Source: Bryopsis sp. KO-2023 (lineage: Eukaryota; Chlorophyta; Ulvophyceae; Bryopsidales; Bryopsidaceae). From it: a DNA stretch of 64,000 nucleotides. The position numbers were made by a program, and so were the translations under genes. The stretch spans positions 1 through 64,000 of the forward strand of contig BSYQ01000016.1 in the NCBI GenBank assembly GCA_030272585.1, given 5' to 3'. The notes under the pieces were generated by a model. That model did no database searches, was not told where the DNA came from, and worked only from the letters and a program-made list of their open reading frames with translations. Shown here in pieces: positions 33,570 through 43,036 of the stretch (position 1 is the first letter of the stretch; each line of letters starts with the position of its first letter).

Positions 33570-33650
33570 CAATTTGGGTTCTGCCAGGATTCTCATCCTG
33601 ACAGAACCGACGGAGTATTACTGGAACCTGGGGGACATTCGATACGGGCT

Positions 33651-36600
33651 GTGGTGACGAACACGAGGAAAATATATCAACATGTGATGGTGGTTGCAAA
33701 GGAGGGAGGACAGAGCGAACTGCTTGATACCTGCACAAACGTCAACCCAAGTCTGAGTACCCAGCAATTCAGTCAAACACGGGGACTACCTACATCTGGA
33801 CATCAGCAGCAGGCTACAATGGCAAACATCAATGGAAGAGGGGTGAACAACGCACACAACATACAAACAGGCCCCCACAGACATCGTCAACACTCGTTTT
33901 TTCCCCTCAGAGTGGGATTCTGGAATGTTGGTCGTCTATCTCGGAAAAAGCTGTTGGGTTTTTCGGGTCTGCTGGATGAGTTTGATATTCTGGGCATTTG
34001 CGAGTTGGGTACACTTAGCTGGGTGGAGAAAGCTGCTGGTCAGTCCTGGTCGTCTGTTTTGCTGCCCCATCCAAGCTCCAAACATGGTGGTGTTGGTCTT
34101 CTGTGGCGTAAGCTTCCCCACATGTCGGTTCGGGTCATCATGGAACTCAGCTCTCACTGGGTGCTCTGCTGTTCGTTGTCGTTCCAAGGCTTCGATTTGG
34201 GAGTGCTGGTGGTCACCTATAAGCCACACAGGGGGTCAAGATTTACAAGGGAGTTCACATGGGATCATTTGGACACAGTGCTGGTTGGAGTGGGTCTATT
34301 GTCCTCACACATTTTGGTTTTGGGGGACTTCAATACACGGATGGGCCAGTGGCAGGCTGACTCTCTTTTTTCCCTTTTCTCCTTCCCACGAGTTTCAACA
34401 GATTACACTGAACACCCACAGGCTAAGGGCTTCCAGGCAGTCATTCAGCAACACAGTTTGGTTGTTCTCAATGGCAGGGCGTGTTTGGGGGACTCTGAGG
34501 GGCGTACAACTTGGTCTGATGGAAGGACTGCTGCTGTGATGGATTGGGGCTTGTGTTCGCTCAACTGGCTCAAACAGGATGGTCCACATGCAAGGGAAAA
34601 TGAAAGTGACTCTGATTTGGGGGAGGATAATACACCGATACCTGCCCTGGCTGACTGCGTGCTCCTGTTCCGTGTACACGAGATGCTGCCTGAATCGGAT
34701 CATTCCCCTCTCCGAGTGTTGATTTCCAGACCCCCTCCGGATGTTCAGCTATCCCCTGGCCTACAGGACTGTTCCCCCGACTCGATGGTCATCGATTGGT
34801 CTCCAGGAGCGAGTTTTCTATTCTGGGATCGTTTTTGGGTGTGCTACCAAGACGTTTGCAGAGCTCTGATGGATCCCTCTACCCCTTTGGCTGATTCCAT
34901 CGCTATTCTGTCTCGGGGCATTGATGCGTGCTGCGTTTGGCAACCCAAAAGGGTTTCCTCCCCTACTCCTGTTTGGACTCCTGAATGTGAATTGGCTCGG
35001 AAGCGTTTTCGGAAAGCTTGGAGATCCTGGTACAAACAAAGACACCGGTTGGACAGTCATTCGATATGGAATTTGGTGAAGGAAACCAGGCAAATATACT
35101 ATCACATGTTGGAGCTGGAGAAAAAGCAGACGAATCAAACCTACATTCGGCGTCTGGAATCTGCACGAATAACTGATTCACGGTATTTCTATCAGGAGAC
35201 CTTGAATTCACGATCAGTGCCCTCCTGTGATTTGGTGTTGGTGGAGGATTGGACACGGTTCTACACCCAGCTATTTGACTGCCCCCCAGAAAAGGAATTC
35301 CCACATCAGGATGTGCTGTTCTCTCGTTTGAAATCAGTATTGATGGCAGTCAACATAAAGGAGTTCACCTGGGATGACGTTGCACGAGCTTTGGACTCCT
35401 TGAAGGTTCGCTCAGCTCCTGGAAATGATTCACTACATGTATCGTTCTTCCTGGACGGTCGAAAGAGATGGACAAAGCTGCTGCTGCTGGTTGCAAATCG
35501 TTGGTGGGGAGGTCAGGAGGTCCCGCTGGAATGGACTTCTGCACACGTGTTTCCGATTTATAAGGGGAAGGGCTCCAAAACGGATCCATCATCCTACAGG
35601 CCAATCACACTGAGCTCAAACTTCTACAAGATTCTGGCCTATTTGGCGCTGCACCGCCTCCAAGACATTCAATTCCAAAATCGGGGACTTATCAGGATGG
35701 GAGCAAGACATGGGATCACCTGCATTTTCCAGGGAGGGTTCCAACGTCATTTACGACCGTCACATTGGATTCTCGCTCTACTGGTTTTGATTCACCAATC
35801 ACGGCGTTCGAGGAAGACATTATACCTGCTGTTCTTGGACCTCACCAAAGCATTTGACCGGACCAACAGAGCACTCCTGTGGATGGGCCTGGAGCTGCAA
35901 GGAACGCCTCCAGCATTTTTGCTTGCTCTGAAGCACCTGCTGGATGGAGCACAGTTTGCGGTCAAAACACAAGGATATATTACCCCCCCAATCCCCCAAA
36001 GAAATGGAGTTCGACAGGGCTGTCCCCTGTCCCCCGTACTATTTACGACCAGTCATGATCGTTTCTTGTTCTGGTTTCAGAGCATGAACCTTTCCTTCCC
36101 TGTACTACGTTTAAAACCCCCCCCTGTGGCTTCTCGGGTAGCTCAAACATTGGAGAGGAGTTTACATACACAGGATCACGGGTACAGTGGAGAGGGAGGC
36201 GAGGGAAATGGGGAGGATAACCCAGCAACATCTATTCCATCTATTATCAATTCTGGGAGAGAAGGAGGAGGAGTACAGGCATCAGGCGAGGTGACTGCAG
36301 GTAGATCCGGTGGACATTCGACATCACATCTTTCGGGACAACTCAACACAAAGCCTACATTACCTCTGGAGGTGGTGATCCCTGCTCTCCTGTGGGCTGA
36401 CGATACCGCTGGGCTGCTGACGGACCACCGAGACATTGCACCTGCGTTGGAAGCTGTTGATGATTATGGATCTACATTTGGAGTGGAACAGAACCAGGGG
36501 AAGCTCCAAGTGTTGCCCTTCTGTCCAGGAGGCAGGGACACCTACACATACAAAGGCACAGAACATTCGATGAACAGGACAGCGAAATATTTGGGGGTTA

Positions 36601-38309
36601 CCCTGAGTTCATCAGGGAATGTGTTTTCGGTTCAACATTTGGAGATCTACAAGAAGATGGTGCAAAAAACAAAGTGGATTTCGGAAAGGATCAGGATTCT
36701 GGGGATCACAAGTCCAAAAGCGGCGTACCAATTGTTTACTACGGTGGTCCTACCCGGGATTGCGTATGGTTGTGAGCTTTGGTTTCCCTCCATGCCCCTC
36801 CACCTCTTGGCGAAGTTGGAATCCCTCCACTGCCGGTTCATTGAGGCTTGTCTCATGGGAAATGGAGCTTACAGGCGGGGTGCCACCCATCCAGTTTGGG
36901 TTTTACAAGAGAGAGAGAGAGGATCTGGATCAGGGGATTCTTTTGGAGCAGCTGCTGGACTACCTGCACACCCTATACACCACCAACAGGGACAAAGCAG
37001 CACCACACAGGATACAGGGGAAGGAACAGGCAACACAAGGAGAACACAGGAACAATGGAGACAGGCAATTCCTAACTATACCATGCTGCTGATTGAAATG
37101 GGGGCGAAGAGTGTGGAGTTCCATTTGACCAAGCAGCTATTTCGGTTTGTTAACACCCTGCCTGCTCACCCCCATCTCCTGGTGAGGATGGTTACTGCAG
37201 CTCTACCTATAGCAGAGAAGGCAACTGGTTCATGGTTAAGGGATGTCAAAAAAATTACCACCAAATGGGGCATTGAACTCAATTTGGGTCAACCTGGCTT
37301 GGAGGAAGATGACCTGGACGCTATTCTTACCGCTCAAGGGGAGTCCCCGCTCGTTCCACCCTCCTACGCTACTGGCGCCGTTGGGACATCGCCGCAGGGT
37401 CCTCAGCAGGGGTCGCAGCACTCGCAGCATGGGCAGCAGGGAGGGTTTCGGTCGCAATTGGGATGGAGGGAGAGAAAAACACCTGCAGTGGACATTCGTC
37501 AGTGGACAGCGTTATACAAAGCAAAACAGCGAGAGAAGCTAGCAGAGAGCGTTCGGTTCCAGCGTTTCTACAGCAAGGTAAATCCCAATTTAAAACCCTC
37601 ACCAGGGCTGCACTCATTTCCGTCGCGCTTCTCCCGAAGCTTATATCATGGCTTCCGCTTGGGGCTCCACTCCCTGCGCGCTAGGTCGGCCGAGGGGCGC
37701 TGCCCTCTCTGTCTTCGATACGGTCGTGGCGAACTCGCTGGTGAAGGGGGGGGTGGTGCGCGGGGGTTCGGCGGGGAGGATAATGGGACAGCTAACGTGG
37801 ATCTGGAAACGGAATCACACTTCCTGTTTTCCTGTCCGACATTGGGATTCGTTCGAGATCTGACGACCGACATGGAGCTCGCTGGATGTACGACGCTGAC
37901 GGAATTATTCTCGGCGAAGAATCACCGTGGGGTGACTCAGTTAATTCGACGATTAGCACGAGCACGACAGGTGCTGCTGAGTGATTCTACTACAACTTTG
38001 GAGGAGGTACGACGGCAGCTGCTGCGGACGGATCCGCTGTACGTAACGGAGGATACGACGAATGTGAGAGGGGAAGCTGCTGACGGTGACGATCATGGAG
38101 TCGACGTCCGTGATCCTGGCGTCGACGACGACGACGACGACGCAGACGACGCTGACGACGCCGACGTGAACGCGCGCGCTCTCGCAGCGCTGTTTGGGGT
38201 TACGCCCCAGTCTCGGGATGATCACGCTACAGCAGAGCGAGCGACTGGAGGCGAATTCGATCCTGATATCGATTCTGGATTGGTGGAGGGAGTTACTGAT
38301 CCACAGTAA
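33651..38309 (+). CDS. LINE ORF2: APE endonuclease and reverse transcriptase
   Basis: 1552 codons, 81 bp after ORF1. Residues about 80-360 form an AP-like endonuclease: WNVG, ICELG, VLGDFNTRMG and SDHSPL carry the Asn, Glu, Asp/Asn and Asp-His catalytic set. The reverse transcriptase follows: YKGKGSKTDPSSYRPI, FLDLTKAFD (motif A), RQGCPLSPVLF (motif B) and WADDTAG (motif C, with Trp in place of the usual Tyr/Phe). About 120 low-complexity residues are inserted between motifs B and C. A CX2C...HX4C cluster (CPLCLR ... HFLFSC) follows near residue 1350, as in many LINEs. The tail is Asp-rich. No stop or frameshift, so ORF2 may still be active even though ORF1 is not. Confidence 0.92.
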   Translation: MVTNTRKIYQHVMVVAKEGGQSELLDTCTNVNPSLSTQQFSQTRGLPTSGHQQQATMANINGRGVNNAHNIQTGPHRHRQHSFFPLRVGFWNVGRLSRKKLLGFSGLLDEFDILGICELGTLSWVEKAAGQSWSSVLLPHPSSKHGGVGLLWRKLPHMSVRVIMELSSHWVLCCSLSFQGFDLGVLVVTYKPHRGSRFTREFTWDHLDTVLVGVGLLSSHILVLGDFNTRMGQWQADSLFSLFSFPRVSTDYTEHPQAKGFQAVIQQHSLVVLNGRACLGDSEGRTTWSDGRTAAVMDWGLCSLNWLKQDGPHARENESDSDLGEDNTPIPALADCVLLFRVHEMLPESDHSPLRVLISRPPPDVQLSPGLQDCSPDSMVIDWSPGASFLFWDRFWVCYQDVCRALMDPSTPLADSIAILSRGIDACCVWQPKRVSSPTPVWTPECELARKRFRKAWRSWYKQRHRLDSHSIWNLVKETRQIYYHMLELEKKQTNQTYIRRLESARITDSRYFYQETLNSRSVPSCDLVLVEDWTRFYTQLFDCPPEKEFPHQDVLFSRLKSVLMAVNIKEFTWDDVARALDSLKVRSAPGNDSLHVSFFLDGRKRWTKLLLLVANRWWGGQEVPLEWTSAHVFPIYKGKGSKTDPSSYRPITLSSNFYKILAYLALHRLQDIQFQNRGLIRMGARHGITCIFQGGFQRHLRPSHWILALLVLIHQSRRSRKTLYLLFLDLTKAFDRTNRALLWMGLELQGTPPAFLLALKHLLDGAQFAVKTQGYITPPIPQRNGVRQGCPLSPVLFTTSHDRFLFWFQSMNLSFPVLRLKPPPVASRVAQTLERSLHTQDHGYSGEGGEGNGEDNPATSIPSIINSGREGGGVQASGEVTAGRSGGHSTSHLSGQLNTKPTLPLEVVIPALLWADDTAGLLTDHRDIAPALEAVDDYGSTFGVEQNQGKLQVLPFCPGGRDTYTYKGTEHSMNRTAKYLGVTLSSSGNVFSVQHLEIYKKMVQKTKWISERIRILGITSPKAAYQLFTTVVLPGIAYGCELWFPSMPLHLLAKLESLHCRFIEACLMGNGAYRRGATHPVWVLQERERGSGSGDSFGAAAGLPAHPIHHQQGQSSTTQDTGEGTGNTRRTQEQWRQAIPNYTMLLIEMGAKSVEFHLTKQLFRFVNTLPAHPHLLVRMVTAALPIAEKATGSWLRDVKKITTKWGIELNLGQPGLEEDDLDAILTAQGESPLVPPSYATGAVGTSPQGPQQGSQHSQHGQQGGFRSQLGWRERKTPAVDIRQWTALYKAKQREKLAESVRFQRFYSKVNPNLKPSPGLHSFPSRFSRSLYHGFRLGLHSLRARSAEGRCPLCLRYGRGELAGEGGGGARGFGGEDNGTANVDLETESHFLFSCPTLGFVRDLTTDMELAGCTTLTELFSAKNHRGVTQLIRRLARARQVLLSDSTTTLEEVRRQLLRTDPLYVTEDTTNVRGEAADGDDHGVDVRDPGVDDDDDDADDADDADVNARALAALFGVTPQSRDDHATAERATGGEFDPDIDSGLVEGVTDPQ

Positions 38310-38748
38310 CCAGAAAAACAGAAAGAGTATTCAGAAAAACAGAAAAACTTAACAACAGACCAAAGAAAAATACCAAACAGACCTAGAGGGACTTTCTTTT
38401 TTGAGGAATTGCATTCAGCATTTGGGTAAACAAGAGAATCAGATTACAGAAAGGGAAAACAGGGATGAGGGACTTAAATTTTTTGGAAGAACTGCACTCA
38501 GCACTTTGGTAAACATGGGAATCAGAGGTTCAGTACTTCTTAGACATGGGATATTTACTTTTTTGGGTTCCTAAAGAAAAAACAACGATTCTGATCCGAT
38601 TTTGTCCTTGATTTTGATTGACTTCGGATCTTGCGAACAGTATATTTTGGTAGTGGGGCACTTTAGTCGGACATCGAACATTGGTATTATTACAGGGAAA
38701 AACAGCCGAGTGTAGGCTGACTTCCCTTTTGATCGAACCCATGTAATC
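38310..38748 (+). other. LINE 3' UTR
   Basis: A-rich just after ORF2. Two degenerate copies of a 60-bp block (GAGGGACTT...GGAAT) lie at about 38386-38446 and 38468-38528. The last 30 bases include GATCGAACCC, an antisense B-box-like string. No poly-A end at the tRNA junction. Confidence 0.55.
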
Positions 38749-38776
38749 GACGCTGATTCCATTGCGCCACGAGTGC
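38749..38776 (-). pseudogene. 5' part of a tRNA-Arg gene (positions 1-26)
   Basis: Minus strand reads acceptor GCACTCG, TG, D-stem GCGC, D-loop AATGGAATCA, D-stem GCGT and C26, with a consensus A-box (TGGCGCAATGG). It ends exactly where the anticodon stem should start; the remaining 47 bases lie at 4757-4803. See that entry for the pairing argument. Confidence 0.78.
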
Positions 38777-38849
38777 ACACGATTTCTTGGCCCAAGTTAC
38801 GTATTTTGAGGCAATTTGGATCAGATTTATCCGAGCGGGAACAGCTTCG

Positions 38850-38934
38850 TCCGACGAGCCGGAATCGAACCGGCGACCTAAGGATATCTGAACTCTATTA
38901 CAGTCCTCCGCTCTGCCAACTGAGCTATCGTCGG
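38850..38934 (-). tRNA. tRNA-Tyr(GTA) with a short intron
   Basis: Acceptor CCGACGA/TCGTCGG, D-arm TAGCTCAGTTGGCAGAGC, T-arm GCCGG-TTCGATT-CCGGC. The anticodon stem GAGGA/TCCTT encloses CTGTAA plus about 13 extra bases, a canonical position 37/38 intron as in most eukaryotic tRNA-Tyr genes. Confidence 0.93.
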
Positions 38935-39002
38935 GGTCGATCAATTGATTACCGCGTTCCTACTTAATACATTCCCCATAAATTACCTCACGAAACAATT
39001 AT

Positions 39003-39076
39003 TGCTCCCTCTGAGAGTTGAACTCAGGACCTCCCGCTTACTAAACGGGTGCTCTAACCAACTGAGCTAAAGGAGC
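39003..39076 (-). tRNA. tRNA-Thr(AGT)
   Basis: Acceptor GCTCCTT/AGGGAGC, D-arm AGCTCAGTTGGTTAGAGC, anticodon arm CCCGT-TTAGTAA-GCGGG, T-arm CTGAG-TTCAACT-CTCAG. All arms intact, no intron. Confidence 0.94.
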
Positions 39077-39174
39077 TTCGCTCAAGATATCTTCGATGGG
39101 ACATTTGTTCGTGCTTGACGAGGTTGGGTGTGTGAGCAAGCATGAAACGTCGACAACACCCTTCTCAATCGTGA

Positions 39175-39246
39175 GTTCGCGTCGTCTAGTGGTCAGGACA
39201 CTTGATTGTGGCTCAAGAAACGGGAGTTCGATTCTCCCCGCGAACA
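39175..39246 (+). tRNA. tRNA-His(GTG)
   Basis: Acceptor GTTCGCG/CGCGAAC, D-arm CGTCTAGTGGTCAGGACA, anticodon arm CTTGA-TTGTGGC-TCAAG, T-arm CGGGA-GTTCGATTC-TCCC region. The ACCA that follows is probably chance, since the neighbouring tRNAs lack encoded CCA. Confidence 0.94.
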
Positions 39247-39277
39247 CCACTCGCTCGTGACGGGTTTGTTATTGCTC

Positions 39278-40008
39278 AAGTTGAAATGGTGTCACCACAA
39301 ACTTGAGTCGGAACGGTTAAGTTTCGTTATTTTCGAAAGTTTTCTAACCAACCTAAATCGGATGGCTTAAGTTTCGTAACTTTCTTGACTAGCCTAGATC
39401 GAAACGCTTAAGTTTCGTTATTTTCCAAAGTTCTCTAACCAACCCAAATCGAGACGCTTAAGTTTCGTTACTTTCTAAAGTTTTCTAACCAACCTAAATC
39501 GGATGGCTTAAGTTTCGTAGCTTTCTTGACTATCCTAAATCGAAACGCTTAAGTTTCGTTATTTTCTAAAGTTCTTTAACCAACCCAAATCGAGACGCTT
39601 AAGTTTCGTTATTTTCGAAAGTTTTCTAACCAACCTAAATCGAATGGCTTAAGTTTCGTAACTTTCTTGACTAGCCTAGATCCAAACGCTTAAGTTTCGT
39701 TATTTTCCAAAGTTCTCTAACCAACCCAAATCGAGACGCTTAAGTTTCGTTACTTTCTAAAGTTTCCCAACTAACCTATATCGGATGGCTTAAGTTTCGT
39801 AACTTTCTTGACTAGCCTAGATCGAAACGCTTAAGTTTCGTTATTTTCCAAAGTTCTCTAACCAACCCAAATCGAGACGCTTAAGTTTCGTAACTTTCTT
39901 CACTAGCCTAAATCGATACGCTTAAGTTTCGTTCCTTCCTAAAGTTTCCTAACCAACCTGAATTAACGCGTGAGTTTCGTTACTTCCTAAAGTTTCCTAA
40001 CTAGCTGA
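39278..40008. repeat. Minisatellite, CTTAAGTTTCGT units
   Basis: About 15 tandem units of 41-52 bp, each with CTTAAGTTTCGT. Types alternate (TCTAACCAACCTAAATCGGATGG; TTCTTGACTAGCCTAGATCG; TCTAACCAACCCAAATCGAGACG), giving a higher-order period of roughly 145 bp. Starts right after the tRNA-His gene. Confidence 0.92.
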
Positions 40009-40131
40009 GACGGGCTAGCAACCGGATTGCTGGTTTACCGGTTCAACATAACGAGACCGGACCGGACAGATTTGGATCGGTCCGGTCCGTTGAGAGAAGA
40101 AAAAAACCGGTCTACACAGATTCATCGGTCC

Positions 40132-40669
40132 TGATACGGGATAAAGCGGCACAACCCGCAAAGGGGGCGGGCCGGTCCACCAACGTCCCGTATCGTGTAT
40201 CATTTGGTTTCGGAGCCGAACTTGCGATCCGAAGGTCACAAGTTCGAGTCCTAGCGAGGCCATGGAAGTTGAGAGTGAGTTGGCACCTCTGACCCGAGAG
40301 TGGTAGTAACGAGAGGTGAAAGAGCATGAGGATCACTGCGAAGGAGGGGAGGGGGCTGAGATCATCACAGTGATCGCCGCCGCAGAGCAAGGCAAAAGAC
40401 CATAAGCTCAAGAGACTAGACGGATCAAAGGGATAAGAACAAAGGATCAGAGGATCACAAGAAAGATCTTGGAGAACCCCCGAACAGACCCGCGAGAGAA
40501 CGGTAACCCGGTAATCGCAGAGAGGGTCAAGGAGAATGGAGTAACGGGCACGAGGAGAAGGTGGTCGAGGGCGACCACTGGCCCGAGGGGGGACGAGATG
40601 ATACGGGATAAAGCGGCACAACCCGCAAAGGGGGCGGGCCGGTCCACCAACGTCCCGTATCGTGTATCA
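40132..40669 (+). mobile_element. TRIM: complete miniature LTR retrotransposon (538 bp)
   Basis: Two identical 71-bp LTRs (40132-40202 and 40599-40669) start TGATACGGGA and end CGTGTATCA. They are flanked by the 5-bp duplication GGTCC (40127-40131, 40670-40674). The PBS TGGTTTCGGAGC at 40205-40216 is the same as in the gypsy elements, and a purine tract (GAGGGGGGACGAGA) precedes the 3' LTR. The 396-bp interior codes for nothing, so it must move with proteins from a partner. A matching interior segment is present in element B. Confidence 0.93.
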
Positions 40670-40674
40670 GGTCC

Positions 40675-40888
40675 AAACAGGTTCCACACTAATTCTAGAC
40701 AGTTTCTTAGACAAGATGCCTGACAGGTTCGACAAACCGAACCGGACTAGGCATATTCCGTCCTGTCGAACCCGTCCAGACCGGTCTAACTTGTCGAACA
40801 TGTCCGGTTTGGTTTGGTGTTCAAAGTGACGGCCCATCTCCGGCAACAAGCACACTTCAAAGAACAATTTTGGCAACGATTTTCAATA
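40675..40888. other. Spacer rich in CCGGT/GTCGAAC strings
   Basis: Repeated short strings (GGTTCGAC, GTCCGGTT, ACCGGACT), also present just left of the TRIM at 40010-40126, so the TRIM landed inside an older repeat. No gene seen. Confidence 0.5.
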
Positions 40889-40891
40889 GAT

Positions 40892-40952
40892 GAGTGGAGA
40901 TGCGGGGTATCGATCCCCGTACCTCTCGCATGCTAAGCGAGCGCTCTTCCGC
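40892..40952 (-). pseudogene. 5'-truncated tRNA-Ala(AGC)
   Basis: Minus strand has the anticodon arm CTCGC-TTAGCAT-GCGAG, T-arm CGGGG-ATCGATA-CCCCG and 3' acceptor CATCTCC-A. Upstream of GAAGAGCGC the D-arm and 5' acceptor (expected GGAGATG) are replaced by a GC-rich GACG-repeat sequence. The gene is broken within the D-loop. Confidence 0.75.
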
Positions 40953-41202
40953 GGTGCCGTCGCCCGCGACGTCGCCACCGACGCTGTCGTACGTCGCCAG
41001 TCGGACGCGCGACGGAGAGGCCACTCACCGCATCGACGGGTAGACGCAGACGCGCAGACGTCGCGAACCAGAACTGCTGTGCCAGGCTTTCGCAATTTTT
41101 CTGATGAGGGACAGAGGCGACAAGTGCAGGACAGTGACGACTCATGTGATTTTTATTTGTTTTTCGATGCTGAGACTCTACTTTCCTTTTCTTTTACCAG
41201 GG

Positions 41203-42620
41203 TGCCCAGCACTCGTGTTTGACAACTCCACAAATTCTCAATGTGAATTCGTGATGCCCCCCAAGGCTACTAAATGTTTGTACTCCGGATGGCATTTGGA
41301 TCCGTTTCAAAAGGTTTAGGGGACCTGCCTGGCTGATACGGAGGATGTGCTGTTGGGGGTCACATTTGGACCAGAAATCATCACCATCTTCGACCCAAAC
41401 CAATCCAAGTGCACCTTCATCCTTTTGATGGGGAAAGAATGTGGGGTGGTGAAAATTTAATCTGAGGATCTAATATTCTGTTCTGTTGTGCATGTGTAGT
41501 TGACAAAAGAGGTGGTGGATGCTGCGTAGGGCGGTCAATACAACAGCCTCTTCAGCGCTGGCATTGCGAATGACGAACGAGGCTTTGCATCAAGCGGCCA
41601 CCAATCGAACCTCTGAGGTTCTGGATGTTCTGTCGACGGTGACAAGAAAGCAAGCCCCACGAAAACTTGGGCTTTCCAGGAAACCCTGCTGCAAACAAGA
41701 GAACACAAAGGTATGCAGACCCCCCCCCCCCCAAAAAAAAAAAAAAAAAAGAAAGATAGCCATCAAGATATAAAAGAAACCACAGTACTTGTTTGCTGAT
41801 AATTTGTACATTTTTGAATGAAAGACTGGGACAATCTCTGTGGTGCACCTTTTTTAACGGCAGTGTTTGTAAATTGAGCACAAAGAATATCGCAAAACCA
41901 GTCTTGCATCATTTACAAACCCTCGCTCGGAAGTAGACACAGGCAGATTTCAGACAGTCCATTAAAACGCTATTCTGACTGCGCCTTGCAGTTGTTGAAA
42001 AACCAAAGCCAAGCAAGCAAGGAAAACTGGACATCGGGTTTCAGGTCATGGGCAATCGTGGATCAGGTGTGATTCCTGCAAACGTGTCTTGCCTGTTGAG
42101 AAACGAGGCCTTGGAAGTGTCTGATGACTGGGTCCCAGAATGCACGAGTCCAGTGACCCACGACCTTCTTGAGGACAGATACATCTTCAACGTCCGAGCT
42201 GTTGACAGGGCCGGTTTGCACTCACGTCAGGTTCGTTGTCAGCTCGGACAATCCAGAAAAAAGGCGGAAGTACATTCAATGTCTATAGCGGTCGGGGTTT
42301 TGGTAACTCTGCTGTTCTGTCCTGAGCAGAAAGGTGCGTTGATTTGCAGGATCACATCATCATAGTGGATTCCACCCCCCCTACTGCGAGAATAACAAGC
42401 ACCCGGCCCGTGGGACCTCAGCCTACGTTCGTTGCATTCAAATTCACGGGGAAAGATGAGCCAGAGCGAATAGCCTCTCTGGTGAATCATTAAATGCAAG
42501 CTGGAGGAACGAACTCCATACAAGGCTTCCATGTCAGATCGCACCAAGGATGGTTCAGACATGTGAGCTGAAGCACCGGCCATTACCCCAATGTGAACAG
42601 AAGTATTGCACGATACTGGG
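41203..42620 (+). CDS. Exons of an Ig/FN3-like repeat protein (fragmentary)
   Basis: Best exons are 42044-42230 (CAG before, GTTCGT after) and 42351-42478. The first reads an Ig/FN3-like strand pattern, W-V-P-E-C-T-S-P then YIFNVRAVDRAGLH. The second begins IIIVDSTPPTARIT and continues FVAFKFTGKDEPE, matching the 'VDTTPP...FxF' start of the extracellular Ig-like repeats seen in many protists. 41203-41313 and 41503-41710 may be further exons but do not join cleanly. Just past the second exon the frame is broken unless a 19-nt GT...AG segment (42479-42497) is removed. Could be a pseudogene. Confidence 0.4.
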
Positions 42621-43036
42621 TCTGTCCCCTCCCCCACCCTCTGACATTAACATGGAACATATATTCCATGTTAATATACGTGGAATACATGTTCGTTGTT
42701 GGAAGTCACTGATATCTTATCGTTGTGGAAGCAAGTTATCAAGTGAAGGGAAGGGCAAAAAAAAATTGAAAAAAAAGAAAAGATTCTTTCGATTGGGAGA
42801 GAAAACACACTGTCAGTCGAGATTATTGTTTATTTTGGTGTTTTTTTTGTTTTTAATTCCTGTTTTTCTTTTCCTCTCTCTTTTCTTTTGTGGAAAGGGA
42901 GAAGGGTTTTCTCTCCTTGTGGTGTTTTTTTTCTTCTTTTTTTTTCCCCAACAGACAGAAAGCCAAGAGTTGCTTTCATTTTCTACTGCCCTTTTTTTTT
43001 CTCCTGTATCATTTGGAAGGGTAATAATAACACCAG

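Larger units (their letters stand above)
4804..38748 (+). mobile_element. Non-LTR retrotransposon (APE-type LINE) inside a tRNA-Arg gene, interrupted by LTR elements A and B
   Basis: The LINE's own sequence is 4804-6909, 16994-17007 and 32369-38748, about 8.5 kb after removing insertions. Order: roughly 1.36 kb of 5' leader, ORF1 (coiled-coil, RRM-like), ORF2 (endonuclease plus reverse transcriptase) and a 3' UTR with degenerate duplicated blocks (38386-38446 and 38468-38528). Its outer limits are inferred from the point where the tRNA-Arg halves begin, not from a poly-A tail or long target duplication. No poly-A lies at the right junction. An element within the element is possible, so the terminal 100-200 bp on each side are uncertain. 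Confidence 0.72.

Noticed and set aside
39278-40008. CRISPR-like array
   Set aside because: Units are contiguous minisatellite copies with no unique spacers, in a eukaryotic chromosome.
40203-40262. tRNA-like sequence with GTTCGAGTCC B-box after the TRIM LTR
   Set aside because: It begins with the primer-binding site and lies inside a complete TRIM; the other tRNA arms do not form.
42651-42674. AACATGGAA/TTCCATGTT inverted repeat as an element terminus
   Set aside because: A lone 9-bp hairpin with no matching partner or flanking duplication.
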